DNA of 64,000 nt from Ceratopteris richardii (lineage: Eukaryota > Streptophyta > Polypodiopsida > Polypodiales > Pteridaceae). Under the pieces are notes generated by a model. It was given only the letters and a program-made list of their open reading frames with translations, ran no database searches and was not told the DNA's origin. Of the stretch, positions 56,268-64,000 are shown one piece after another (position 1 is the first letter of the stretch; each line of letters opens with the position of its first letter). The stretch spans positions 129,487,638 to 129,551,637 of the forward strand of contig CM035423.1 in assembly GCA_020310875.1 (NCBI GenBank). The letters are read 5' to 3'. Position numbers and translations under genes: made by a program.

Positions 56268-57360
56268 AATCATCCAAAATGGATATTCTAGCTGGGAGAG
56301 CCACCCTCTGCAAAACAGGCTACCTATTTGCAACACTCTCTGCCTATGTGCAGAGATATACCTTCACAAAGTTGGCAATTTCCCACAACTCACTCAGTCA
56401 AATAACTTATAACTTTGGCAAATTTTAGGGCACTATATGAGAGTCCAAATGAATCTTGAAATTAATGAAAACTCAGTACAATGAGAGAGCAAACAATGCT
56501 TTGCAATATGGTACAATCAAATTTGGAAAATCCTAGCTACACCTCAAGATAGAGAGGAGCAAAATCAAGAGAAAACAAGGTAAGCAAGCAAGGGGGTTGG
56601 TTTCTGGAGTTCATGACTTCACTAAGTTAAGTGAGAAACTCGTGGAATGCATACAACTCAAGAAACAAAGGTGGGATGATGCTTATATAGAGTTTTAATT
56701 TTCCCACAATGTAGCTAACCACCCACCAATCAGTGTAGGTGCACTTTTTGGTGGATGATTTGATGAGATTTGAATTTGATTGAGTTTGGTGGATCTTCTA
56801 ACTTTATTCCACAACTTTGGGTCCTCCTTTTTTATTGGTCCACTTGGAAACCTCGTGGTTGAGCCCTTTTGCATGATTGAGACTTGACTTTCAACAACAA
56901 GAGCTAGGAGAGGCATGTTTGAAACCTTATATGATATATCTCAACTTTTATGGTGAATTTAATAGGTTGATTAGCTTCACCTCATCTCAATGTAGTTAAC
57001 ATGATGAGCACATGTGTATCAAATCCCATCGCCTCTCATCATAGTGATCATAATAGAAGCCTTTATTATTGATGAACCACCTTGATTCCTAGCCATAGAT
57101 GATGATGTGACATTGGCATCTTCTCTCTTTTGTCATTGACGCCTCTACAACCTTTGCATTTTTTATTATGCATCACTCAAAGTCTCCTAAGCTCTAATAC
57201 CATGTAAGAAATAATAGCATAGTGGAATAAACCAACAGATAGAGCTGAGAAAAAATGTAGACAAAGAAAGATGTAGACTAAGATATGGAGAACTCAAATT
57301 CTCAAATTGTCATGAGTAATGCAACTAAAAAGATGGTGTTGTTCACCCATGTGCTCCCCA

Positions 57361-57511
57361 TTGATATATTTCAGTAGTGATGTGTACTTTTTTCCCTCTT
57401 TAGGAGGATTTTTTCCCTCGGCTTGTATATATGCCTATAACCCTAATGGTTCACTTATCTTTGGACATTTACTTGGTAATTAATTCAATGTTGTTTTGTG
57501 CTCCAAGCTGA
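57361..57511 (+). repeat. Truncated 5' LTR
   Basis: Starts TTGATATATTTCAGTAGTGATG (TG lost) and includes CTTTTTTCCCTCTTTAGGAGG and TTGTATATATGCCTATAAC. After GTGCTCCAAGCTGATT the LTR end and the PBS are absent; homology resumes in the leader at about 57530 (TTTTGCTTTCTGG). Confidence 0.78.
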
Positions 57512-57761
57512 TTAGGAGTTCCAAATTGTTTTGCTTTCTGGCATCTAAATTTTGATTTGAGGTCATTTTGGCCTCCGAATGCACTATTATAGTGCCTATA
57601 CATGCAATTTCTTCCTTTATTCCAAACATACATAAAGGTTTCAATTCGCTAATACAAGTGCCTCAAAGCCTACTATAGGTTTAGCAGAGCTGACAGGGTG
57701 GTTTTGTTCAACTTTTTGAGATACAATCATTTTTTTGCATCAGGCTATTTAGTCAGTGGCC

Positions 57762-58560
57762 ATGGGTGAAAGCAATAATGTATTCTGTATGTTGGCCATT
57801 GAGGACAAGTTGGATGGTAACAATTACCCATTATGGGCATATATGATGCAACATGTATTGGTAGAAAAAGGATTGTGGAATATTGTGCAGGGTATTGAAA
57901 AACACCCTACTACACTTGTGAATACAGTTATTGAAGGTGATGCAGATGGCATTCAAAAAGATAATCTTCAAATTCTTGTTCGTGTTGCAGTTCTTGCTAC
58001 ATCCACTATAGAGCAACTTCTTTGGGATGGCACAGATGCTCAAGCACATGCATTGATAGCCTTATTTATGCAACATGCCATTATCCCTTATACTCACTCT
58101 TGCAAAACAACAAAGGATGCTTGGGATACACTTACCACTTTACACTAGGCAAGAAATTAGGCTCGTGTTGCTTGCCTATGAAAATAGTTGGAGAGTGAGC
58201 ATATGAATGAAGGAGATTCTATGTATAGCTTTTTGACAAAGATCAAAGATTTGAAGATTCTTCATGGTCTTCCATATTCATAACAGAGTTTTGCTTCCAC
58301 TCTTTGATTAATGATGAAAGGGAATCCAAATGCCTTAAAATTTGAGGAGTTAGTCTCTGTTTTGTTGCAAGAAGATCAGTCTAGGGAGAACAAGTCTTTT
58401 ATGTGTGTTGTAGATCGATCTTTCTTAGCTAATCAAAAGGGCAAGGGTAAATGGAACTCATTTACTAGTGAGCAAAAATCTACTAATGTTGCACAGTCAA
58501 AGAAGGAAGATAAAGATGAGAAAAAAAAAAATAGAAAGTCAAAAATAGTTTTATAAATAC
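57762..58560 (+). pseudogene. Copia Gag of the 57-62 kb element
   Basis: ATG 57762 opens MGESNNVFCMLAIEDKLDGN and NYPLWAYMMQHVLVEKGLWN. The frame is open for about 130 codons, through QAHALIALFMQHAIIPYTHS and TTKDAWDTLTTL, then meets a TAG. Further pieces follow in another frame: LMMKGNPNALKFEELVSVLL (58311 on) and a Lys-rich tail. The zinc knuckle at about 58550-58600 has lost its first Cys residues (stop and substitutions). Confidence 0.82.
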
Positions 58561-58754
58561 TGTAAATGAAACGATCATGTCATAAAGAGTTGTCCAAAAC
58601 TGGCTACAAAAGAGGCAAAGAAGAAAGAAGCTTGAATGGTTGTTGTAGAGGCCTCTGCACCAAAAAAAGAGTATGCTAATCTTGTGCAAAATAAAGAATG
58701 GGCATTTACTACTACATGCAGTCATGACCCATCTTCTCATGAGTAGTGTACATC

Positions 58755-59300
58755 TACAATAGACTTAGATGTTTGGTATTTTGATAGTGGGGTAACCAAA
58801 CACATTAGTTTGCAACGTAGTTTCTTCAAATCACTTGAGCCTACCCCTACAGGGAATATTGTCATAGGTGTAAACAACTCCTCATATCCTAAAATGGGAA
58901 TCGCTAAGATCATTTTGACTACTAGTGATGGTAGTTCTTTCACATTCTTATATGCATTGTATGTTCCCAGGATCAAGAAAAATCTATTGTCAATTTCAAA
59001 ATTAGTCAAGATTGGCTTGGTTGTCAAATTTTTTTATGACAAGTGTACAATTCATGATCTTTCAAATGGTGATGTCATTATTGCTTGTGGCATTTTATGT
59101 CGTGGATTGTATAAGATCATAGACTATACAAAATTTGTGAAGGATTCAGCTTGTGCAGTTCAAGATTCTCAGACTATCTCATATGCAAAGTTTTGGCATC
59201 CACACTTTGGTCATAAATTATGCTTGTTTGCTACATCTACAAAAATTTGATATGGTGTCCTCTCTACCCAAACTTGAGGCACCTTGTAAACATGTATCTA
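58755..59300 (+). pseudogene. Copia protease and GAG-pre-integrase
   Basis: VWYFDSGVTKHISLQRSFF (58772 on) has the aspartic protease D-S-G. The open frame 58810-59250 continues with GNIVIGVNNSSYPKMGIAKI, LYVPRIKKNLLSISKLVKIG, the CTIHDLSNG segment and a YAKFWHPHFGHKL piece, equivalent to the LWHxRLGH of the integrase zinc finger. It stops shortly after. Confidence 0.8.
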
Positions 59301-59359
59301 AAGGATGTATTTTGGAAAAAATGAAGCATTCTTCCTTCCCTAAAGATGGTTCAATTAGA

Positions 59360-60178
59360 GCTTCTCATAAATTGTAGCTTGTTCATAGTGATGTCTATGG
59401 TCTTATGCAGACATCTTCTTTTGCGGACTACCTTTACTTCATGATGTTCATTGATTATTTTTCTAGGCATGTATGGGTTTATCTATTGAAAGCAAAGTTT
59501 GAAGTGTTTGTGTGCTTCAAATAGTTTGTGGTTATGATTCAAAATTTATCAACATGTAAATTGACCACCCTCCATTCTGATTGAGGGGGGGAATACATGT
59601 CTTCTGATTTTAATGCATTTCTGGCTGAGCGTGGGATAAAGGATCAGCATACAGTGCCATATACATGTCAAAAAAATGGATTTCTACAAAGAAGAATATA
59701 GGTCTCTCATAGAGATGGAGAGGTGTATGGTCAAAAGCCAGGCTTTACCACATACCTTCTGGCTTGAGGTTGTTATGTGTGCAGCATATGTACTTAACAA
59801 GTGTCCCATCAGAACATTGCAATCTATCACTCCATATGAGGCTCTGCATGGTTGCAAGCCATCTATTGCTCATGTACATGTCTTTAGTTGTTTGGCATAT
59901 GCATTAGTGCCTGAACAACAATGCATGAAATTGGATGATAAAGCAATGAAATGTATTTTTGTTGAGTACAAATTTGAAAGCAAAGGCTATCCTCTATATC
60001 ATTCATAGACTAAACGCATTTTGGTTAGCCATGATGTTGTTTTTGTGGAAGATGCAATTCATCCATTACTTTCATGTACTAAGGAGACATCAATTAGCTC
60101 CAAAGATGTGTATGACACTTTTTTTCCTCTTTTTATAGGTGAACAATCAAGTGCTAGTCCAAATGAGGAGATTTCTTA
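59360..60178 (+). pseudogene. Copia integrase of the 57-62 kb element
   Basis: The catalytic core is readable in pieces: LVHSDVYGLMQTSSF (first Asp), YFMMFIDYFSRHVWVYLLK (second Asp region), LTTLHSD then GGEYMSSDFNAFLAERGIK and VPYT. The following PQQNGVVERKNR-type segment is damaged near 59670 by an indel. The open frame 59676-60008 carries HTFWLEVVMCAAYVLNKCPI, SITPYEALHGCKPSIAHVHV and GYPLYHS. Stops and shifts prevent function. Confidence 0.82.
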
Positions 60179-60960
60179 GCCTTTACAAGTTCCATGTGAT
60201 GATGCAGATCATCCCATTTTTTTATGTAGATTGAGGAAAAAACTTTACCTAAATGGCTTGTGCAAACTTTATGGGATAGAAAATTAGTTATACCTCTATC
60301 ATATCATACTCATTTAGGCTCTCATAGTGCTTCCTTTGCATCAAATTGCTACCTCTAGTCTTTGTGATGAGAATGAGACTATTTCTTTTGATCAAGCACA
60401 AAATTTAGAAAATTGGATGGATACTATGCAATTAGAATATGATGCTATTATGAAGAATGATATGTGGCTTTTATGTGATTTTCCTCCCAGCCAAAAGGCC
60501 ATTGGCACTAAATGGGTATACAAGATGAAACATAAGCTTGATGGAACAATTGATAGGCACAAGGTTAGGCTTGTTCCAAAAGTTTATGCTCAAGAGAGAG
60601 GCATTGATTTGATGAGACCTTTGCACCCACTTATGGAATGACCACCATTCATAGCATTTTTGCACTTGTAGCTCATCATGGTTGGAATGTACATCAGTTG
60701 GACATGATAACTGCATTTCTGAATGGTGAATTACATGAAGAAGTGTATGTATTTCACCCTCATGGTTTTGTGCAAAAAGGGCATGAAAACAAAGTGTGCA
60801 GGTTGAAAAAGGCATTATATGGTTTGATGCAAGCAGCACGTGCTTGGTATGAAAAGATACATGCCTACTTGATTGCACATGGTTTTGAGAACATTCCTAC
60901 TGAGAGCACCTTATATGTTAAGCGTGCAGATGTTGTACTTCTCATCATTGTTTTGTATGT

Positions 60961-61046
60961 TTTTTTTTTAATATAAAGGAAGTTCGGCAATAGCCTACTC
61001 TCCCGGACTTGAATTAAATTAAGAAAAAAAGGTACAATAGAGGCAG
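60961..61046 (-). mobile_element. LINE-tail insertion 1, with 46-bp TSD
   Basis: 86 bp of LINE tail (poly-T, GGAAGTTCGGCAATAGCC, TACTCTCCCGGACTTGAATT, ending near GTACAATAGAGGCAG). The 46 bp before it (60915-60960) are repeated exactly after it (61047-61092), an unusually long target duplication. It lies on the minus strand, opposite to the Copia gene it interrupts. Confidence 0.9.
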
Positions 61047-61092
61047 ATGTTAAGCGTGCAGATGTTGTACTTCTCATCATTGTTTTGTATGT

Positions 61093-61183
61093 TTTTTTTT
61101 TTAATATAAAGGAAGTTCGGCAATTAGCCTACTCTCCCGGACTTGTGGGATTTGGGGGTTCCCGTGGGCACTAGTCCCATTCT
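61093..61183 (-). mobile_element. LINE-tail insertion 2, 5'-inverted (twin priming)
   Basis: Poly-T and GGAAGTTCGGCAATTAGCC up to CCCGGACTT at about 61144. Then the rest of the tail appears in reverse orientation (GTGGGATTTGGGGGTTCCCG, GGGCACTAGTCCC). The 14-bp TSD is ATTGTTTTGTATGT at 61079-61092 and 61184-61197. It entered the duplicated copy of the first insertion's target. Confidence 0.88.
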
Positions 61184-61560
61184 ATTGTTTTGTATGTTGA
61201 TGACATGCTACTCACTAGTCTTAATGAGAGGCATATTGTTGTATTTAAGGCTAATTTGCATGCCTCTTTTGAGATGTCAGATTTGGGGCATTTGCATCAT
61301 TATTTGGGCATTCAATTTATGCAAGTTGATGGGGGAATAGCTTTGTGTCAATAATTGAGTCTTCATGATGCTAGAGATGCATTTGATGTTGTTCTATATC
61401 AGCAGGTTGTTGGATGCTTGATTTATGTATGTATAACTCGACCTGATATTTAGTTTGTGGTCTCTTAGATGATCAGGTTTATGCATTGCCCAGGTGTCAA
61501 GCATTGACATGCACTTAAATGCATCTTTTGCTACTTGAGTGGTACCCGGCTACTTGAGTT

Positions 61561-61871
61561 GTTTTATCCGAAGGGGGGATCATTATCGCCAGATTTACAT
61601 GCTTTTTTTGACTCAGATTAGGCTAGTTGCTATGACACTTCTGTGTCCACTAGTGGTTTTTGCTTCATGATTGGTAACTCATGCATATCTTGGTTGAGCA
61701 AGAAGCATCGTACTGTGGCCACTTCTAGTTGTGAGGCTTAGTATAGGGAAGCTTTCACAACAATTATTAAGTGTGTGTGGCTCAAACACCTTTTAGGTGC
61801 GCTTGGCACTAACATATACATGAGTGTTAGATGCTTGTTCATAGTTCACTGCATCACTCCGAGGGGGGATT
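61561..61871 (+). pseudogene. Copia RNase H N-terminal part, C-terminus deleted
   Basis: GGSLSPDLHAFFDSD, then SCISWLSKKHRTVATSSCEA and ECVWLKHLLGALG-like codons match Copia RNase H up to about 61800. The terminal part (FSDSKSTLAIAMN...HIEVKYHYV...EKFEAF in the 20.5-kb copy) is missing. The sequence jumps to ACATGAGTGTTAGATGCTTG and the purine tract CCGAGGGGGGATT before the LTR. Confidence 0.78.
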
Positions 61872-62096
61872 TGTTGATATTTTTGGTAGTGATGTGTGTG
61901 AACACACTTAGGACTATCGGGAAACTTTTTTCCCTCTTTAGGAGTTTTTCCCCCTGGCTTATATTTATGCCTATAACCCTAATGGGTCACCTATCTTTGG
62001 ACATTCACGTGGTAATTCATTCTGTGTTGTGTTGTGCTCTAAGCTTCTTCTGCTTCCTTGTGCTATTCATGTGTTTGTGTAGACCTTGAACTCTGG
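61872..62096 (+). repeat. 3' LTR of the 57-62 kb Copia
   Basis: Starts TGTTGATATTTTTGGTAG, with CTTTTTTCCCTCTTTAGGAG, a TATA-like TTATATTTATGCC, and a diverged end (TAGACCTTGAACTCTGGA in place of TCTAACTCCAACA). The exact 3' boundary is uncertain by a few bases. No TSD was found because the 5' end is degenerate. Confidence 0.82.
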
Positions 62097-62590
62097 AGCT
62101 TAGATGGAAATCTAGATAGAGTCTAGATGAATGGCTTACTAGTGTGCAATGTAAGTTATGCATGGGTCATGCTTATATAGCTTTTACAATGGGAGTCGAT
62201 ATAGATAAATGTAGTGGGGAGAGACAAAATTAGTTAGTAAAATATACAATCCAACAATATTTCCACAACCAAAAGACCTACCATCTCGGCTCTAAGGGCT
62301 AAGGGTATAGGCCCCGCGGACCCCATAGAAGGGGGCAAGCACCCCTTTGCACTCCCTGCATTAAGGTTCTATGCGAAAATCTCTTGGAACCACAAAACCT
62401 TTATTTTACCCTGAATGGAAACAAATGGCCCAAAATTTTATGCCCTACCTAACTTAATGGCTATGCTCAAAAAGATCATATATTACCATCAATTGCCACA
62501 CATAAACCCCATCTAACTTGGAATTTAGGGTTCCATTGATGTCTAGGCTCTCACAATGGCTTCTCCTCATAATAGGGGTCTTACAACTTA
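62097..62590. other. Spacer between Copia and Gypsy elements
   Basis: No gene recognised. A short GC-rich patch (about 62305-62375) contains GGCCCCGCGGACCCC. It may be LTR or flanking host sequence. Confidence 0.45.
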
Positions 62591-62639
62591 GAGCACCATG
62601 GATCATTTGTGGTCACTTGAGGGTGGACTATTGAATATA

Positions 62640-62900
62640 TCTAATAGAGACATGCATGGATTTGGCTTGGTGGGTATGTGCATATGTATGTGGTTAAAAA
62701 AATTAGACACTATCTTTTGGCCAACAAGTTCAAGTTTTTCAGTGATCATAAAGCACTATTATATTTGGTCAATGAGCTTTGCAATATGGAACACTCACTA
62801 AGATGGTTTCCCTTACTAATGGAATATGATCTTGAAGTTGTTGTTAGGAAAGGTAAGACCCACCTTAGGGCTGATGACCTTTTGCGACTCACTTCATGAG
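62640..62900 (+). pseudogene. Gypsy RNase H remnant
   Basis: The frame 62678-62899 reads KIRHYLLANKFKFFSDHKAL and LYLVNELCNMEHSLRW, then EYDLEVVVRKGKTHLRADDL and LRLTS. This is the typical second half of Gypsy RNase H (K-F-R-H-Y-L...D-H-x-A-L...Y-x-F-x-V-x-Y-x-x-G-x-x-N-x-x-A-D-x-L-S-R). The catalytic Asp in SDHKAL is kept. The upstream half is out of frame. Confidence 0.83.
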
Positions 62901-63109
62901 AATTTCTACAAGGAGTGTTTGAAAAATTTTTGGATGCCTACTTGTTCAACCTAGAAGTAGTTCCTAGGTGGGCAGAGACTCTATTCCTAGTGCTAAATTT
63001 TGGACCTATGAATAGGAACATAAAGATGAGGGAAGAAGAGATCATATGATCATAAATCTATCAATTGCTAGCAAAAAACATTTACAAACAGAATGATCAA
63101 GGTGTATTA

Positions 63110-63812
63110 TCTTGCTGTGTGGAGGATACTACAACAAGATCATGTAGGATTGTTATTCAAAACTCAAAAATCTGCAAAATTTGAAACATTTAGGAGTATA
63201 TTGGCCTACCATGGAAGCGGATGTTCATCACCTAATTAAGAACTACTTTAGTTGTTAAAGACAACCCCAAGTGGAGTTTGCAACTTTATATCTGGTCACT
63301 CTAGTACTGAAATGGAGCACTCAATTGTTTGAATTTTTGAGATTAGGAAGTTTCCCCAAGGATGCAATCTTAGAGAGACAAAGGATTTTAGAGAAAGAAG
63401 CCAAAGACTATGCTAAAAACTATATAAATGGGGTAGAGACAATCGCATATGACTATGCATTCATGAGAGTGACTACGTGAAGATTTTGAAAATTGCACAC
63501 AATGGTGTCACAAGTGGACACTTTGGACCAGGCTATGTATTCAAAACCATCTTATTATTAGGTCTTTGGTGGCCTACCCTTTATACGGATGCTCATGCCT
63601 ATGTGGAGCATTGTGAAATGTGTCAAAGGGCTCAATACCCTACTAGAAAGGATGAGATGCCCTTGGGATCAATGATGGGAGGACGTGTATTTTCCAAGTG
63701 GGGTATAGGTGTTGTAGGACCAATCAATCCCCTAGCTAGAAACTCTTGTGCAGAATACATCATTGTATCTATAGATTATCTAGTACTTTCCTCCAGAGTT
63801 ATGGATTTATAA
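63110..63812 (+). pseudogene. Gypsy integrase with two HHCC modules
   Basis: The first module is damaged: DHVGLL...YWPTMEADVHHLIKNYFSC (63141-63255), with the second His lost and the first Cys changed to Tyr. The linker FLRLGSFPKDAILERQRILE is well kept and open (63271-63480). The second module is intact: AHNGVTSGHFGPGYVF..LWWPTLYTDAHAYVEHCEMC (63498-63623, HX6H-X30-CX2C). The catalytic core then starts, with the first Asp probably changed (KWGIGVVGPINP), and EYIIVSIDYLV holds the second Asp. After 63800 the core breaks off. The order matches that of 34801-35450. Confidence 0.82.
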
Positions 63813-63829
63813 CGATTAGGAGAGACAAG

Positions 63830-64000
63830 GCTACATGCAACAACATGCATCTATGCAACATAGAAATAACAAAAGGTTTATTTTGATGCACACATTAAAG
63901 ATTAAGGGTTAAAGATTGGAGATATGGTGTTGGTATATACCTCAAAGCAACATGCCCATAAGTTGGAAAAGTGTGATCATGGATCTATGATCATCAATAG
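63830..64000 (+). pseudogene. Gypsy integrase C-terminal fragment
   Basis: Pieces such as KRFILMHTLK and, in another frame, LKIGDMVLVYTSKQHAHKLE resemble the integrase C-terminal part just after the core (KxYFDxHxK...F-x-x-G-D-x-V-L-V-Y). About 100-150 codons of the core are missing before it, so an internal deletion joins the two parts. It continues beyond the window. Confidence 0.65.

Larger units (their letters stand above)
48770..56896 (-). mobile_element. Copia LTR retrotransposon carrying a nested Copia
   Basis: A minus-strand element. The 5' LTR is at 53565-56896 (split by a nested element), the PBS at 53552-53563, then gag, protease, integrase, RT and RNase H in Copia order, a polypurine tract at 49079-49090, and a 3' LTR of which about 300 bp (48770-49078) remain recognisable. 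The coding region is nearly collinear with a full Copia polyprotein and is broken by a few frameshifts and stops. The nested element at 53746-56267 inserted later, in the opposite orientation. Confidence 0.88.
53565..56896 (-). repeat. 5' LTR of the host Copia, split by the nested element
   Basis: The LTR consists of 53565-53745 and 56273-56896, about 800 bp after removing the nested element. Its outer part matches the 3' LTR at 48770-49078. It has the canonical TG start (minus strand, 56896) and CA end (53565). Confidence 0.85.
60300..61560 (+). pseudogene. Copia RT interrupted in YVDD by LINE tails
   Basis: Frame 60327-60641: NWMDTMQLEYDAIMKNDMWL, AIGTKWVYKMKHKLDGTIDR; a one-base shift near 60630; then 60638-60976: HHGWNVHQLDMITAFLNGEL, HEEVYVFHPHGFVQKGHENK, CRLKKALYGLMQAARAWYEK. 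The reading reaches LYV at 60960 and is cut inside the Val codon by two LINE-tail insertions. DDMLLTSLNERHIVVFKANL resumes at 61198, followed by SDLGHLHHYLGIQF and GCLIYVCITRPDI. RT is thus broken both by the insertions and by several stops. Confidence 0.87.
57361..62096 (+). mobile_element. Copia element, all domains present but broken
   Basis: Same family as the nested element: its 3' LTR (61872-62096) and the first 150 bp of its 5' LTR (from 57361) match 53746-53974. The 5' LTR end and PBS are deleted (about 57511). Gag, protease, integrase, RT and part of RNase H follow in Copia order. Two LINE-tail insertions (60961-61046 and 61093-61183) interrupt RT. The C-terminal RNase H is deleted just before the 3' LTR. 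The preserved order makes this copy a useful reference for the family. Confidence 0.88.
62591..64000 (+). mobile_element. Gypsy RNase H-integrase fragment, runs off the window
   Basis: A plus-strand Ty3/Gypsy pol fragment: RNase H (62640-62900), a linker, two HHCC modules, an integrase core start (to 63812) and, after an internal deletion, the integrase C-terminal module. RT upstream is absent, so the element is 5'-truncated at about 62591. The 3' end lies outside the window. Confidence 0.82.

Noticed and set aside
63110..63260. First HHCC module as part of a different, adjacent element
   Set aside because: The same module-linker-module order is seen at 34.8-35.3 kb, so a chance juxtaposition at both places is unlikely.

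Overview
This window is nuclear DNA of a land plant with a large, repeat-choked genome. The evidence is the content: Ty1/Copia and Ty3/Gypsy LTR retrotransposons with plant-type primer-binding sites (complementary to initiator tRNA-Met, one Asp-like), L1-type LINEs whose ORF1 resembles plant DUF4283/zinc-knuckle proteins, a tRNA-derived SINE, and long AT-rich gene-free stretches. I cannot name the species; a fern, lycophyte or gymnosperm would fit, but that is inference. I found no convincing host gene, rRNA gene or functional tRNA gene, and nothing bacterial.

Layout. 1-1.9 kb: AT-rich spacer with a 223-bp tandem duplication. 1.93-5.74 kb: a Copia-like non-autonomous element with both LTRs, a perfect 5-bp target-site duplication (TSD), gag, protease and an odd Asp/His-rich region in place of integrase and RT. 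5.7-18.1 kb: gene-free; LTR-element relics, an old 1.4-1.7 kb duplication (11.3 and 13.8 kb) and dispersed repeats. 18.1-21.25 kb: decayed Copia element with a recognisable 3' LTR. 23.0 kb: a 140-bp LINE-tail insertion. 24.2-27.8 kb: two related decayed Copia fragments. 28.4-30.1 kb: an 860-bp tandem duplication. 30.3 kb: a Copia gag stub. 30.9-31.4 kb: a TG/TATG microsatellite. 32.3-37.1 kb: direct repeats flanking a Gypsy integrase relic. 37.5-42.9 kb (minus): a LINE with ORF1 and ORF2, both broken. 43.56-46.56 kb (minus): a second, 5'-truncated LINE with an open 955-codon frame and a 15-bp TSD. 46.93-47.19 kb (minus): a SINE. 48.8-56.9 kb (minus): a Copia element whose 5' LTR carries a nested, internally deleted Copia element (53.75-56.27 kb, plus). 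57.4-62.1 kb: a further Copia element of the nested family, with two LINE-tail insertions inside its RT active-site codons. 62.6 kb to the end: a Gypsy RNase H-integrase fragment.

How the parts relate. The SINE and the LINE share about 120 bp at their 3' ends, so the LINE machinery probably mobilised the SINE. Five LINE tails in the window carry the same end, and three insertions (four with the 43.6-kb LINE) show clear TSDs. One has the inverted 5' segment expected of twin priming. The Copia elements at 18, 30, 53.7 and 57.4 kb form one family, with a shared LTR start and a shared motif just upstream of the TATA-like box. Two Gypsy relics each encode two successive HHCC zinc-binding modules in the integrase region.

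Limits: divergences and boundaries were judged by eye. Family names rest on motifs, not on database searches.
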